A stretch of 64,000 bases of DNA from assembly GCA_965262665.1 (NCBI GenBank), contig CBDHFR010000001.1, positions 1 to 64,000 on the forward strand. The letters run 5' to 3'. Source of the stretch: CBDBND01 sp965262665 (lineage in GTDB: Bacteria > Pseudomonadota > Alphaproteobacteria > Rhodospirillales > Rhodospirillaceae). Position numbers and translations under genes: made by a program. Position 1 is the stretch's first letter; each line of letters starts with the position of its first letter. The notes beneath the pieces were generated by a model that was given only the letters and a program-made list of their open reading frames with translations, was not told where the DNA came from and ran no database searches. This document shows positions 43,003-52,569 of this stretch, piece by piece.

Positions 43003-43605
43003 ATGGACAAGTTCACGGTTCTCACCGGTGTTGCAGCACCCATGCCCATGGTCAACGTGGATACGGACATGATCATGCCCAAGCAGTTTCTCAAGACCAT
43101 CAAACGGACTGGCCTCGGCAAAGCCGCGTTTTTCGACATGCGGTATGACGAAAGCGAAAACGAGCGGCCGGACTTCATTCTCAATCAAAAGCCGTATCGC
43201 AACGCCAAGATTCTTATTGCCGGTAAAAACTTCGGTTGCGGCTCGTCGCGGGAGCATGCGCCGTGGGGAATGCTGGATTTTGGTTTCCGCTGCGTCATTG
43301 CGCCGAGCTTTGCTGATATTTTTTACAACAACTGTTTTAAGAACAGCATTCTGTGCATCACTTTACCCGAAAACCAGGTCGAGGCGCTCAGCCAAAAGGC
43401 TGACGGTGCGGAGTTCACTGTTGATCTGGACCAGATGGAAATCACAGCCCCCGATGGCGCGGTCACATCGTTTGAGCTCGACACCACACGGCGCCACAAT
43501 CTGCTCAACGGATTGGACGATATTGCCCTGACGTTGCAGCATCTCGACAAGATCAAAGCCTTTGAAGCCAAGCAGCAAGCCAAACAGCCGTGGCTCTATA
43601 GCTGA
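43003..43605 (+). CDS. leuD: 3-isopropylmalate dehydratase small subunit
   Basis: LeuD forms the swivelling domain of isopropylmalate isomerase. ATG 43003 follows an AAGG-rich site. The DMIMPKQFLKT segment and the substrate loop NFGCGSSREHAPW are intact, and 200 residues is normal. leuB follows 15 bases downstream. Confidence 0.97.
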   Translation: MDKFTVLTGVAAPMPMVNVDTDMIMPKQFLKTIKRTGLGKAAFFDMRYDESENERPDFILNQKPYRNAKILIAGKNFGCGSSREHAPWGMLDFGFRCVIAPSFADIFYNNCFKNSILCITLPENQVEALSQKADGAEFTVDLDQMEITAPDGAVTSFELDTTRRHNLLNGLDDIALTLQHLDKIKAFEAKQQAKQPWLYS

Positions 43606-43620
43606 GCGTTCCGGTTTCTT

Positions 43621-44730
43621 ATGAGCACCAAAAAAATCCTCATTCTCGCCGGCGACTGTATCGGTCCGGAAGTGATGGGCCAGGCCTGCCGGGTGCTGGA
43701 CTGGCTCAATGAAACGGGGGTCGCGTCGTTTGAAGTGGAAGACGGTCTCGTCGGCGGTGCGTCCTATGATGCGCACCGCACACCCCTGACCGATGACACC
43801 ATCGCCATGGCCCTGGCTGCGGATGCGGTGCTGTTTGGCTCCATCGGCGGACCCCAATGGGATGACGTGGAGTACGATCTCCGCCCCGAAAAAGGCCTGT
43901 TGCGACTGCGCCAAAGCATGGGGCTGTTCGCCAATCTTCGCCCCGCCATTGTGTTCGATGCCTTGGCCGGTGCGTCGTCGCTAAAGACGGAGTTGGTGCA
44001 AGGTTTGGACGTGATGATCGTTCGGGAACTCATCGGCGGCGTCTATTTCGGAGAGCCCAGGGGGATCGAGGATCTCGGTGATCAAGGGCAGCGCGGCTAC
44101 AACACCCAAGCCTATTCCACTGAGGAAGTGGTGCGTATCGCCCGGGTTGCTTTTGAGCTAGCCCACAAAAGAGACAAACGGGTGTGCTCTGTCGACAAGG
44201 CCAACGTCATGGAAAGCGGTGTGGTCTGGCGGGAAGAAACGACCACAGTCCGAGACACCGAATATCGAAATGTCGAGCTCAGCCACATGTTCATCGACAA
44301 CTGTTCGATGCAGCTGGTGCGCACTCCCAAACAATTCGATGTTATTTTGACCGACAATTTGTTCGGCGACATTTTATCCGACTTGGCGGCCATGCTCACA
44401 GGTTCACTCGGAATGCTGCCCTCTGCCAGCTTGGGCACGGCCGGTGACGACGGCCGGCAACCGGCGCTCTACGAACCCGTGCACGGATCGGCGCCAGACA
44501 TCGCCGGGCAGAACATCGGCAATCCCTTGGCGCAAATTCTGTCCCTGTCGATGATGCTGCGGTATTCCTTCGACATGACCGAGCAGGCCGGCCTCATCGA
44601 GAACGCGGTGGAAACCGTATTGGGTAAAAATATCCGCACTGTCGATATCGCCGGTGACGGGATCACACCCATCGGCACCGCTGAAATGGGCGATGCTGTG
44701 CTGGCGGAGATGGCAGCCCTGGCCGGCTAG
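43621..44730 (+). CDS. leuB: 3-isopropylmalate dehydrogenase
   Basis: LeuB oxidatively decarboxylates 3-isopropylmalate with NAD. Features are the GDCIGPEVM start, RLRQSMGLFANLRPA, the VDKANVMESGVVWRE loop with the catalytic Lys, and GSAPDIAGQNIGNPLA. The protein is 369 residues, about full length. The TAG stop uses the first base of an IS630 type B element (TA target plus G at 44730), so the insertion either replaced the native stop or trimmed the last residues. Confidence 0.95.
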   Translation: MSTKKILILAGDCIGPEVMGQACRVLDWLNETGVASFEVEDGLVGGASYDAHRTPLTDDTIAMALAADAVLFGSIGGPQWDDVEYDLRPEKGLLRLRQSMGLFANLRPAIVFDALAGASSLKTELVQGLDVMIVRELIGGVYFGEPRGIEDLGDQGQRGYNTQAYSTEEVVRIARVAFELAHKRDKRVCSVDKANVMESGVVWREETTTVRDTEYRNVELSHMFIDNCSMQLVRTPKQFDVILTDNLFGDILSDLAAMLTGSLGMLPSASLGTAGDDGRQPALYEPVHGSAPDIAGQNIGNPLAQILSLSMMLRYSFDMTEQAGLIENAVETVLGKNIRTVDIAGDGITPIGTAEMGDAVLAEMAALAG

Positions 44731-44991
44731 AGCGGTTTGACTGAATTGTGAATCGAAGGGGATTCCCAAGCGTCCCACTCCATGATTCTATATCCCGAGG
44801 CGATTTGGGAGTCAGACATGGGGCATTGTTACGGGAATGATCTTCGGCGGCGGGTCGTCGAGGCGGTCACTGGGGGTCTGTCTGCACGGGGGGCCGCGGC
44901 GCGTTTTCGTGTCGCGCCAGCGACGGCGATCCACTGGCACCGGCGCTGGCGCGAGACGGGATCGATCGAGCCCGACCGCCAGGGCCAACCG
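44730..44991 (+). mobile_element. IS630-family type B, copy 3, 5' fragment
   Basis: It begins GAGCGGTTTGACTGAATTG directly after the leuB TA and matches the other type B copies for about 260 bp, encoding the HTH region from MGHCYGNDLRRRVVEAVTGG to ETGSIEPDR. It breaks off at a junction with a different IS630 fragment, so the catalytic half and the right end are lost. Confidence 0.88.
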
Positions 44992-45148
44992 CCGCCGCAT
45001 CCCTACGGTTCATGCCATCATAAACCGCCGCAATCGCCAGAAGGCGGCGCACCTGATTGGGATCTGTCGCTTTGCGCGCCAAGGCCCGCGCTTGGACCGC
45101 GTCATAGTCCGTTCGCAACGGGATCTTCGCCGACATCAAATCCTCCAT
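44992..45148 (-). pseudogene. IS630-family transposase type D, N-terminal fragment
   Basis: The minus strand from ATG near 45136 reads MSAKIPLRTDYDAVQARALA and VRRLLAIAAVYDGMNRRDAA, the N-terminus of a further IS630 group (ARxLARxxxDxxQxRRLLAxA pattern). It stops at the type B junction. The remaining catalytic part is absent. Confidence 0.7.
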
Positions 45149-45212
45149 TTAAAGCCGGCTTTCTATGAATCACATCATTGCGCCATGGGGAATCCCTAAA
45201 AGAGAATCAATC

Positions 45213-45547
45213 TCAATGACCGCTGGTATAAGCTGCTTTTTCCAAATGGGGCCGAAGCCGGCCCGTCACCCACAGGCCGAACATGCGGAAATCGCTGATC
45301 AGCGACCAGACAGGATAGGTGAACGTCGCCGGCTTGTTGTTTTCGAAAAAAAATGGGGCGCCCAGGCAAAGCCGTAGCCGAAAAAAGGCATCGCCAGAAA
45401 CCACCAGGCATTGATGACAAAGCCCAAACCGGCGCACATCACAACCAGCGACGTGCCCACATAGTGCCAGGCCCGGGTGGCGGTCCGGCTGTGTTCCTGC
45501 AGGTAATAGGGCCAAAAGGCGGTGTAGGTCTTCAGTTTCTTCATCAT
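45213..45547 (-). pseudogene. DUF962 (Mpo1-like) membrane protein, frameshifted in a T8 run
   Basis: ATG 45544/45547 starts KTYTAFWPYYLQEHSRTATR with membrane segments and GYGFAWAPHFF. In the T8 run at about 45342-45349 the frame shifts and continues as FFENNKPATFTYPVWSLISD and FRMFGLWVTGRL, exactly the expected DUF962 continuation. One more T would restore the gene. Yeast Mpo1 is a fatty-acid alpha-oxidation dioxygenase; the bacterial role is unproven. It could be a true pseudogene, slippage-controlled, or a sequencing error. Confidence 0.75.
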
Positions 45548-45662
45548 GAAAATCTTAATGGTTTTCTTGTTTTGTCCTGCCGATGAGGGTATTGAGGCGC
45601 CCCACAAGCGTGCCCTGGCTGAGTGGCCGTGCGCAAGAGGGCGCGAAAGCTGAGCGAGACCC

Positions 45663-46727
45663 ATGTTGGACGATTCAAGCAGACGGCCGGAAAACGGCGG
45701 GTATACGGTTGCAGTGGTCGGCGCCACCGGCAATGTCGGCCGTGAGGTGCTCAAGACACTGTGGGAACGCAATTTTCCAGTAAGCAGAGTGATTGCTTTG
45801 GCGTCCGAGCGATCAGTGGGTGCCGAGGTCTCCTACGGCGAAGACGATGTACTCAAGGTGCAAAACCTAGCAGACTTCGATTTCACCGGTGTCGACATCG
45901 TCCTATCCTCACCAGGCGGGGAGGTGTCCGCTAAATTCAGCCCCAAAGCGGCCGCGGCCGGTGCCGTGGTGATTGATAACACGTCTCACTTTCGCATGGA
46001 CCCCGATGTGCCGCTGGTGGTGCCCGAGGTGAATGCGGCGGCCATCGCCGGTTACACCAAGAAAAACATCATCGCTAATCCCAACTGTTCGACCATCCAG
46101 ATGGTCGCGGCACTGAAGCCTTTACATGATGCCTTTGAGATCGAACGCGTGGTGGTGTCCACGTATCAATCCACGTCCGGTGCCGGCAAAGAGGCCATGG
46201 ACGAGCTGTTCAATCAGACCAAGGGCATCTATGCCAATCAACCGGTGGGGGATGTCCAGAACGTGTTTCCGAAGCAGATCGCGTTCAATGTCATTCCCCA
46301 GATCCAGGATTTTATGGACGACGGCGCGACCAAAGAAGAATGGAAAATGGTGGTCGAGACCAAAAAGATCATCGACCCTAAAATCAAAGTACATGCCAAC
46401 TGCGCCCGCGTGCCCGTGTTCATTGGACACGCCGAGTACGTCAATATCGAAACGCGGAAACCGATTGATGACGACAGTGCCCGCAAGGTGCTCCAGTCCG
46501 CTCCCGGAGTCACCGTCGTCGATCATCGCATTGAAGAAGGCTATGTCACGCCGGCCGAAGTGCCCGGGGAAGACGCAGTATATGTGTCCCGAATTCGTGT
46601 CGACTCTTCGGTGGAAAACGGCTTGTCGTTCTGGTGTGTGTCCGACAACCTGCGCAAGGGCGCGGCATTGAACGCGGTGCAAATTGCCGAGGTCCTGGTG
46701 CGAGATTATCTCAGCGTCAGCGGTTGA
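45663..46727 (+). CDS. asd: Aspartate-semialdehyde dehydrogenase
   Basis: Asd reduces aspartyl phosphate to aspartate semialdehyde for lysine, threonine, methionine and diaminopimelate synthesis. The NADP motif VAVVGATGNVGREVL, catalytic Cys in NPNCSTIQM and STYQSTSGAGKEAMDEL are intact; 354 residues includes about 13 extra at the N-terminus from ATG 45663. In leuB-asd order it is often adjacent to leuB in alphaproteobacteria; here IS fragments and the DUF962 gene lie between. Confidence 0.96.
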   Translation: MLDDSSRRPENGGYTVAVVGATGNVGREVLKTLWERNFPVSRVIALASERSVGAEVSYGEDDVLKVQNLADFDFTGVDIVLSSPGGEVSAKFSPKAAAAGAVVIDNTSHFRMDPDVPLVVPEVNAAAIAGYTKKNIIANPNCSTIQMVAALKPLHDAFEIERVVVSTYQSTSGAGKEAMDELFNQTKGIYANQPVGDVQNVFPKQIAFNVIPQIQDFMDDGATKEEWKMVVETKKIIDPKIKVHANCARVPVFIGHAEYVNIETRKPIDDDSARKVLQSAPGVTVVDHRIEEGYVTPAEVPGEDAVYVSRIRVDSSVENGLSFWCVSDNLRKGAALNAVQIAEVLVRDYLSVSG

Positions 46728-46732
46728 GCCGG

Positions 46733-47140
46733 TCAACGCAACGCATTTATCAACACCGCCAATCCGAAGACCAAAAACAATCCCCCCGAAATCCGATTGA
46801 CCCAAGAGAGTCTGGCCGCCACAAATCGGCGCAGGCGTACGCTGGTTTGGGCTAGAAAAATCCACCACAGCGTGGAACCCAGGAACACACCGAAGACCAA
46901 TATAACAGCGGCTCGGGGCTCCTCGACCGGATCAACGGATCCCAGTACGGCGAACAAACCAAAGGCCGCAACAAACGTCGCCGGGTTGGTGATGGCGATG
47001 GAAAACGTCGTGACAAAATCCTTGGACATAGTCACGAGATCGACGGGGCGGTCATCATAGGAAACCGGTTGACGCAGGGTGAGGACGCCGACTGTGCAGA
47101 TGATGATCCCACCCACGGTGCTCAGTGCCGCCTGATTGGA
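46733..47140 (-). pseudogene. LysE-family translocator, N-terminal half missing
   Basis: The C-terminal half of a LysE/RhtB-type exporter is present: LSTVGGIIICTVGVLTLRQP, FSIAITNPATFVAAFGLFAV, LVFGVFLGSTLWWIF and a final helix GGLFLVFGLAVLINAL. At its upstream end it runs into a 69-bp palindromic segment, and the usual N-terminal helices are absent. It converges on asd with 5 bases between. Confidence 0.75.
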
Positions 47141-47209
47141 TGTAGCGCGGCGCTCGTTTTGGCACAGTTCGGCAGCCGTTTTGGCACAACGTTGTAGAGC
47201 CGCGCTACA
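47141..47209. repeat. 69-bp element with imperfect terminal inverted repeats
   Basis: The ends are TGTAGCGCGGCGCTC (47141) and, inverted, TGTAGCGCGGCTC (47209), and GTTTTGGCACA is repeated twice inside. It separates the truncated LysE gene from a truncated lipoprotein gene. No target duplication is visible. It looks like the scar of a larger transposon or a small non-autonomous element. Confidence 0.6.
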
Positions 47210-47285
47210 CCATAACGTCATGGTTGGTTCCACACGCTGCCAAAGACATAGCGGCGGTCGCCATTAACACCGCACGTAACACCAT
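47205..47285 (-). pseudogene. Lipoprotein gene start, truncated
   Basis: ATG 47285, behind GGGAG, encodes VLRAVLMATAAMSLAACGTN, a textbook lipoprotein signal with the lipobox LAAC. After 26 codons it ends at a TAG supplied by the adjacent palindromic segment. The rest of the gene is missing, probably removed by the same event that removed the LysE N-terminus. A genuine tiny entericidin-like lipoprotein is a less likely alternative. Confidence 0.45.
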
Positions 47286-47472
47286 GGACTCCCTCTCCCT
47301 CTCGCGGTGCCTCCATTTCCACTTTCCGTCCCGAACCTAAAACGGGTTGCCCCGCGAGGGCAAAAGGGCCAGAAATCCCCGGGAAATGGGGCCGGACAGT
47401 CTTTTTAGCCTTAGAGGCCCCAGAGAGACAAGAACCCTTTGCGATTCAGTCAATTGAGTCTAAGAGGGCGCC

Positions 47473-48654
47473 ATGCCTGACATCAGCGACCCGCAACATT
47501 TGACCGACCCGCAAAGTCCCGAACCGCTGGTTCCGGGATCGGCTTCGCTCCTGGGTTTAAACAGGGACCAATTGGCCACAATCGCCGTGGACATGGGCGA
47601 GCAGGCCTTCCGGGGGACACAGATTTTTCAGTGGATTTATAACCGGGGGGTGCGGTCCTTCGAGGAGATGACGGACCTGTCCAAGGCTTTCCGCGCCCAG
47701 CTAGCGGACAGTTATATGGTGGACCGCCCGGCCATTGCCCAGGAGCAGGTCTCAAGCGACGGCACCCGCAAATGGCTGCTGGCTTTTGCTGACGGCCAGA
47801 CGGTGGAGACAGTGTTCATCCCCGAAGAGGACCGCGGCACCCTCTGTGTGTCCTCCCAAGTGGGATGCACCTTGACCTGCCGCTTTTGCCACACCGGCAC
47901 TCAGCGCCTCGTGCGCAACCTGACCGCAGGCGAGATTGTCGGACAAGTGATGGTCGCCCGGGATGCCCTGGGTGAATGGCCGACGCCCACCGACGAGGCC
48001 CGGTCGCTGACCAACATCGTTCTCATGGGCATGGGCGAGCCGCTTTACAACTTCGATGAAGTGTCCAAAGCAATGCACATCGTCATGGCCGGCGACGGTC
48101 TCGCTTTGGGCAAACAGCGTATCACACTCTCCACGTCTGGGATCGTGCCGGACATCAAACGCTGTGGCGAGGAGCTGCGCACCAATTTGGCCATCTCTCT
48201 TCACGCGGCAAACGACGACACCCGCGACGCCATCATGCCCATTAATAAAAAATATCCACTGAAGGATTTGATGGAGGCCTGCCGCACCTATCCCGGCGTC
48301 TCCAACGCCCGGCGCATTACATTTGAATATGTCATGCTGAAAGGCATCAATGATTCAGAAGACGATGCACGCGCCTTGGTAAAGTTGGTCAAAAAGGTGC
48401 CGTGTAAGTTCAACCTCATTCCCTTCAATCCGTGGCCGGGCACGCCTTATGAATGTTCCGATCAAGAAACGATCGAGCGCTTTCAGCAGATTCTGGCGGA
48501 TGCGGGATTAACGTGTCCAATCCGTACCCCGCGCGGCCGCGACATTTTGGCCGCCTGTGGACAGCTAAGAACAGACTCAGAGAAGCTTTCGGCACGGGAA
48601 CAGCGCGAGCGGGCCGAACAAGCGTGGGTGGAGAAAGAGTCTCTGGTAACCTGA
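47473..48654 (+). CDS. rlmN: Dual-specificity RNA methyltransferase RlmN
   Basis: RlmN is a radical SAM enzyme that makes 2-methyladenosine at A2503 of 23S rRNA and A37 of some tRNAs. The cluster motif CTLTCRFC has Cys132, Cys136 and Cys139; the catalytic Cys of the C-terminus is in DILAACGQL. MGMGEPLYNF and FEYVMLKGIND are typical. At 393 residues with a short N-terminal extension it is complete. argG follows after about 95 bases; rlmN-argG adjacency is common in alphaproteobacteria. Confidence 0.96.
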   Translation: MPDISDPQHLTDPQSPEPLVPGSASLLGLNRDQLATIAVDMGEQAFRGTQIFQWIYNRGVRSFEEMTDLSKAFRAQLADSYMVDRPAIAQEQVSSDGTRKWLLAFADGQTVETVFIPEEDRGTLCVSSQVGCTLTCRFCHTGTQRLVRNLTAGEIVGQVMVARDALGEWPTPTDEARSLTNIVLMGMGEPLYNFDEVSKAMHIVMAGDGLALGKQRITLSTSGIVPDIKRCGEELRTNLAISLHAANDDTRDAIMPINKKYPLKDLMEACRTYPGVSNARRITFEYVMLKGINDSEDDARALVKLVKKVPCKFNLIPFNPWPGTPYECSDQETIERFQQILADAGLTCPIRTPRGRDILAACGQLRTDSEKLSAREQRERAEQAWVEKESLVT

Positions 48655-48749
48655 TCGTCCTAACCCTTGCTCCTTAGACCGCCCTGCCTATACTCCGCCG
48701 CCACACGCTCAGGCGCATCGGGCCTTGAGCTTTTTTGGGAACCAAGACC

Positions 48750-49952
48750 ATGAGCCGCGAGAAAGTGGTCCTCGCCTATTCGGGAGGACTGGATACCTCC
48801 ATCATCCTGCGCTGGCTGCAGAAAGAGAAAAACTGTGAGGTGGTGACCTTCACCGCCGACATCGGCCAGGGCGAGGAACTGGAGCCGGCCCGGAAAAAGG
48901 CCGAGCTCTTAGGCATTCAGGAGATCTACATCGAAGACCTCAAAGAGGTGTTCGTGCGGGATTACGTCTTCCCCATGTTCCGGGCCAACGCCTTATACGA
49001 AGGCGTTTACCTGCTCGGCACATCCATCGCCCGGCCGCTTATCGCCAAGCGGCTGGTAGAAATTGCCGCGGAATCCGGCGCCACAACCATTGCCCACGGC
49101 GCCACCGGCAAGGGCAACGATCAGGTGCGGTTTGAATTGACGGCCTATGCGCTCAATCCAGAAATCAAAGTGATTTCACCCTGGCGGGAATGGGACCTGT
49201 CGTCGCGGACCAAGCTCATCGACTATGCCGAGAAACATCAGATTCCCATTCCTACGGACAAGCGGGGCGAAGCGCCCTATTCCATGGACGCCAACCTGTT
49301 GCACATATCCTACGAAGGCAATGCGCTGGAAGACCCCTGGGTGGAACCGGATGAAGACATGTTCCGTTTGAGCGTCTCTCCGGAAGCGGCACCCGATACA
49401 CCTGAGTATGTGGAAATCGATTTCGAAGGTGGTGATCCGGTGACGGTGAATGGAGAACAGCTCTCTCCTGCGGTCTTGCTGACCAAGCTCAATGAACTGG
49501 GTGGCAAACACGGCATCGGCCGGATCGACCTGGTGGAAAACCGCTATGTGGGGATGAAATCCAGGGGCGTGTACGAAACGCCGGGCGGCACCATCTGGCT
49601 CACGGCGCGGCGGGCCGTGGAAAGTCTGACCCTCGACCGGGAAGCGGCCCATCTTAAAGACGAACTGATGCCGCGCTACGCCAAGCTGGTGTACACGGGC
49701 TATTGGTTTGCGCCGGAGCGGGAGGCGCTGCAAGCGGCCATCGGCGCCACCCAAACCCATGTCACCGGGACGGCGCGGCTGAAGCTCTACAAAGGCAACG
49801 TCATGGTGGTGGGGAGGAAATCACCGCACAGTCTTTACAGCATGGATCACGTCACCTTTGAAGAAGACGACGTGTATGATCAGCACGACGCTGAGGGATT
49901 CATCAAGCTGAACGCCTTGCGTTTGCGGTTGGGCGCTTTACGGAAAAAGTAG
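48750..49952 (+). CDS. argG: Argininosuccinate synthase
   Basis: ArgG joins citrulline and aspartate with ATP in arginine synthesis. ATG 48750 begins SREKVVLAYSGGLDTSIILR with the PP-loop SGGLDTS, and HGATGKGNDQVRFE and SMDANLLHISYEG are present. At 400 residues it has normal length; a TTG at 48735 is a less likely start. The next gene follows after 19 bases. Confidence 0.97.
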   Translation: MSREKVVLAYSGGLDTSIILRWLQKEKNCEVVTFTADIGQGEELEPARKKAELLGIQEIYIEDLKEVFVRDYVFPMFRANALYEGVYLLGTSIARPLIAKRLVEIAAESGATTIAHGATGKGNDQVRFELTAYALNPEIKVISPWREWDLSSRTKLIDYAEKHQIPIPTDKRGEAPYSMDANLLHISYEGNALEDPWVEPDEDMFRLSVSPEAAPDTPEYVEIDFEGGDPVTVNGEQLSPAVLLTKLNELGGKHGIGRIDLVENRYVGMKSRGVYETPGGTIWLTARRAVESLTLDREAAHLKDELMPRYAKLVYTGYWFAPEREALQAAIGATQTHVTGTARLKLYKGNVMVVGRKSPHSLYSMDHVTFEEDDVYDQHDAEGFIKLNALRLRLGALRKK

Positions 49953-49971
49953 GGACGAGGACGAACCCGCT

Positions 49972-50739
49972 ATGAGTGACCTCATAAAGGCGGATGTTTC
50001 TGATCGCATTCTCACCCTCACCGTCAACCGGCCCGACAAAAAGAATGCGTTGACCGTTGCTATGTATGCCGCGCTGGCCGATGCCGTCACCAATGCCAAT
50101 GATGACGCGGTGGTGCGCGTTGTTCTGATCACCGGCACTGAAGACAGCTACACCGCCGGAAACGACCTCAAGGACTTTCTTGAAAATCCACCGGTGGATT
50201 CTGCAAGCCCGGTGTTCCGCTTCATGCACGCCATCGCCAGCGCGCAAAAGCCGGTGGTCGCGGCGGTCAACGGTTTGGCCATCGGCATCGGCGCCACCAT
50301 GCTGCTCCACTGCGATCTGGTCTATGCCGTTGATACGGCCCGTTTTCAGATGCCATTTGTCAATCTGGGTCTGGTGCCAGAGTTGGGATCAAGTCTGGTG
50401 CTGCCTGTTCTGGCGGGACATGCCAGAGCAGCGGAATTGTTGATGATGGGAGATCCGTTTGACTCAACGACGGCCAAAGAGATTGGGTTAGTGAACGGCA
50501 TTTGTTCAGCCGACACACTGTTGTCGACCGCTCGGGACGCAGCAACCAAGCTGGCCGCCAAACCACCAGCTGCCTTGCGCAAAACCAAAGCGCTGATGAA
50601 TGCGGACCTCGACACCGTTCGCGCGCGTATTGACGCAGAAGCCAAAGTGTTCGGTGAGCAATTGAACGGCGCGGAAGTGAAAGAAGCCATTGCTGCGTTC
50701 TTTGAAAAACGGGCACCGGACTTCTCGAAGTTTGAATAA
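49972..50739 (+). CDS. Enoyl-CoA hydratase/isomerase family protein
   Basis: The 255-residue crotonase-fold protein has VNRPDKKNALTVAMYAAL, the oxyanion-hole segment AGNDLKDFL and the second oxyanion-hole segment NGLAIGIGATMLLHCDLVYA. At the position of the second hydratase glutamate it reads FVNLGLVPELGSSL. It probably acts on an acyl-CoA in beta-oxidation or related catabolism. It follows argG by 19 bases, and its stop is 17 bases before the interrupted FkbM gene. Confidence 0.88.
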   Translation: MSDLIKADVSDRILTLTVNRPDKKNALTVAMYAALADAVTNANDDAVVRVVLITGTEDSYTAGNDLKDFLENPPVDSASPVFRFMHAIASAQKPVVAAVNGLAIGIGATMLLHCDLVYAVDTARFQMPFVNLGLVPELGSSLVLPVLAGHARAAELLMMGDPFDSTTAKEIGLVNGICSADTLLSTARDAATKLAAKPPAALRKTKALMNADLDTVRARIDAEAKVFGEQLNGAEVKEAIAAFFEKRAPDFSKFE

Positions 50740-51044
50740 GAATTGGTGTTCGTTCGATGAAAAAACAGGTTGATGCAAACTTTAGTTTTTATGATGTGTT
50801 TCCTGATTTATCGCCCCTTGTCATTGTCGATGTCGGCGCTTTGCCCTTGGAAGGTCATGACGAGGTTTATGCTCCGCTGTTGAAGTCGAAACACGCTGAG
50901 CTGATTGGCTTCGAGGCAAATCCGGAGGGGTGCCGGGCACTGAACGAGAAACTGAGTCCACCCCATCAATGCTTACCTTTCGTCATAGGTGATGGACAAA
51001 AAGGTGTGTTCCACAAGACAGCCCATCCGAGTTGCAATTCGTTA

Positions 51045-52248
51045 TACCTGGAATCATTGATTCGGCCTGAATTTAGTATTTTGCATTGACCTGATTCGGC
51101 TGCCGATTCATGCACCTCTCCAACGACACGAGCAGCGAACGACTTCACGGCGAAGATGCGCAAAAGGCCTCCTTTCTGACCGCTGACGAACCCAAGGCAC
51201 TCCTGAATGTCATGCGCAAGCGGAAGGTCGAAGCGCTGCAGGTACGGCGCGCGAATGCGCTGGTTGCCCTTGATGATGGCCACAGCGTGCAGATGGTCTC
51301 CAGGATATTCTATCTCGATCCCGACACGGTTCGCGGCTGGCTACGGGACTTCCGCGAGAAGGGTCTCGCCTCTGTGGAGCTTGCGGATTACCCGGACCGC
51401 CTGACGGCGGACCAGGAAGCCGCTCTCAAGGCGCAGTTCCGGGACAATCCGCCGCGCGACACCAACGCGGTGCGGGATGCCATCTTCCGAAAGTTTGCTG
51501 TGAGATATTCACGTCCGGGCGCCATCAAGCTGATGCACCGCCTGGGGTTCGCATACGTGAAGCCGAAGACGCTGCCGAAGCAGGCCGACAAGCAGGCGCA
51601 GGAAGCCTTCATCAGGGATTATGAACAGCTGACGCGCGGGATGTTTCCGGACGCGACGGTTGTCTTCGCCGCTGCGGTCCATCCCGAGTATCAGAGCCGG
51701 CCGGCGCATGGCTGGTTCATCCGTTCCGACAAGCCGGCGATCAAGGCCACGACAGGGCGCCAGCGGCTGAACCTGCACGGCGCACTGGACCTTGAAACGA
51801 TGAAGCTCACCCTGGTCGAGGGCGAGAAGATCAATGCCGAAACCTCTCTGCGGTTGTTCGAGAAGCTGGAACGGGCCTATCCGGACACCCGGGTGATCCC
51901 GGGTGATCCCGGGTGATCCCGGGTGATCCATGTCTGTCTCGACAATGCGCGCCATCACCATGCCAGGCTGTTGCGGCCGTTCCTGGAGCGGCCGGAGTGC
52001 CGCATCCGGCTGCATTTCCTGCCGCCGTATGCGCCACACCTCAATCCCATCGAGCGGTTATGGGGCGTCATGCACCGGCATGTGACGCACAACCGGTTTT
52101 ATCCCGATTTCCGACAGTTCACCGAGGCCATCTTCGGGTTCTTCAACCAAACCCTGCCCCGGGAATGGGAAACAATCCGAGACACCGTTACCGACAACTT
52201 TCGTGTCATCACACACGATCAGTACCGAGTAATTGGGTAGCAGGAGTA
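51045..52248 (+). mobile_element. IS630-family element type A, copy 2
   Basis: TACCTGGAATC at 51045 and GCAGGAGTA at 52248 lie between TA duplications (51043-51044, 52249-52250). The transposase is open from ATG 51110 through the HTH and first catalytic domain to a TGA at 51914-51916, then resumes as HVCLDNARHHHARLL and NPIERLWGVMH to 52240. The only break is the four-unit 10-bp array at 51890-51929, which brings in a stop; a one-unit allele would be intact. This copy is otherwise healthier than the one at 25779. Confidence 0.92.
51890..51929. repeat. 10-bp tandem array, four units
   Basis: CGGGTGATCC is repeated four times exactly just before the second catalytic Asp motif (HVCLDNA) of the transposase. 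The reference reading would have one unit (TRVIHVCLD). Four units keep the frame overall but introduce a TGA; the sister copy at 26099 has five. Confidence 0.95.
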
Positions 52249-52569
52249 TATATGAACCGAACATGGAATTTATCGCTAATTTTGAAGGTCTAGTTAAAAT
52301 CATGCAGCCCGTCGGTACTGAACAGGTGCAGACTCATCGCCTTGACAAAGTTGTTAACCGAGACGAGATTGACTTTCTAAAGATGGATGTTCAGGGAGCT
52401 GAACTCTCGGTTCTGAAAGGCGCTGAACGCCTTGCCCCTACGGCCTTGGTTATCCAGACTGAAGTGGAGTTCGCTCCGCTTTATATAAATCAACCTCTAT
52501 TCTCCGACGTTGATGTCCATTTACGACGGATTGGATTTCAGTTTCATTCCTTCCTGCAATTCAGTGCTA

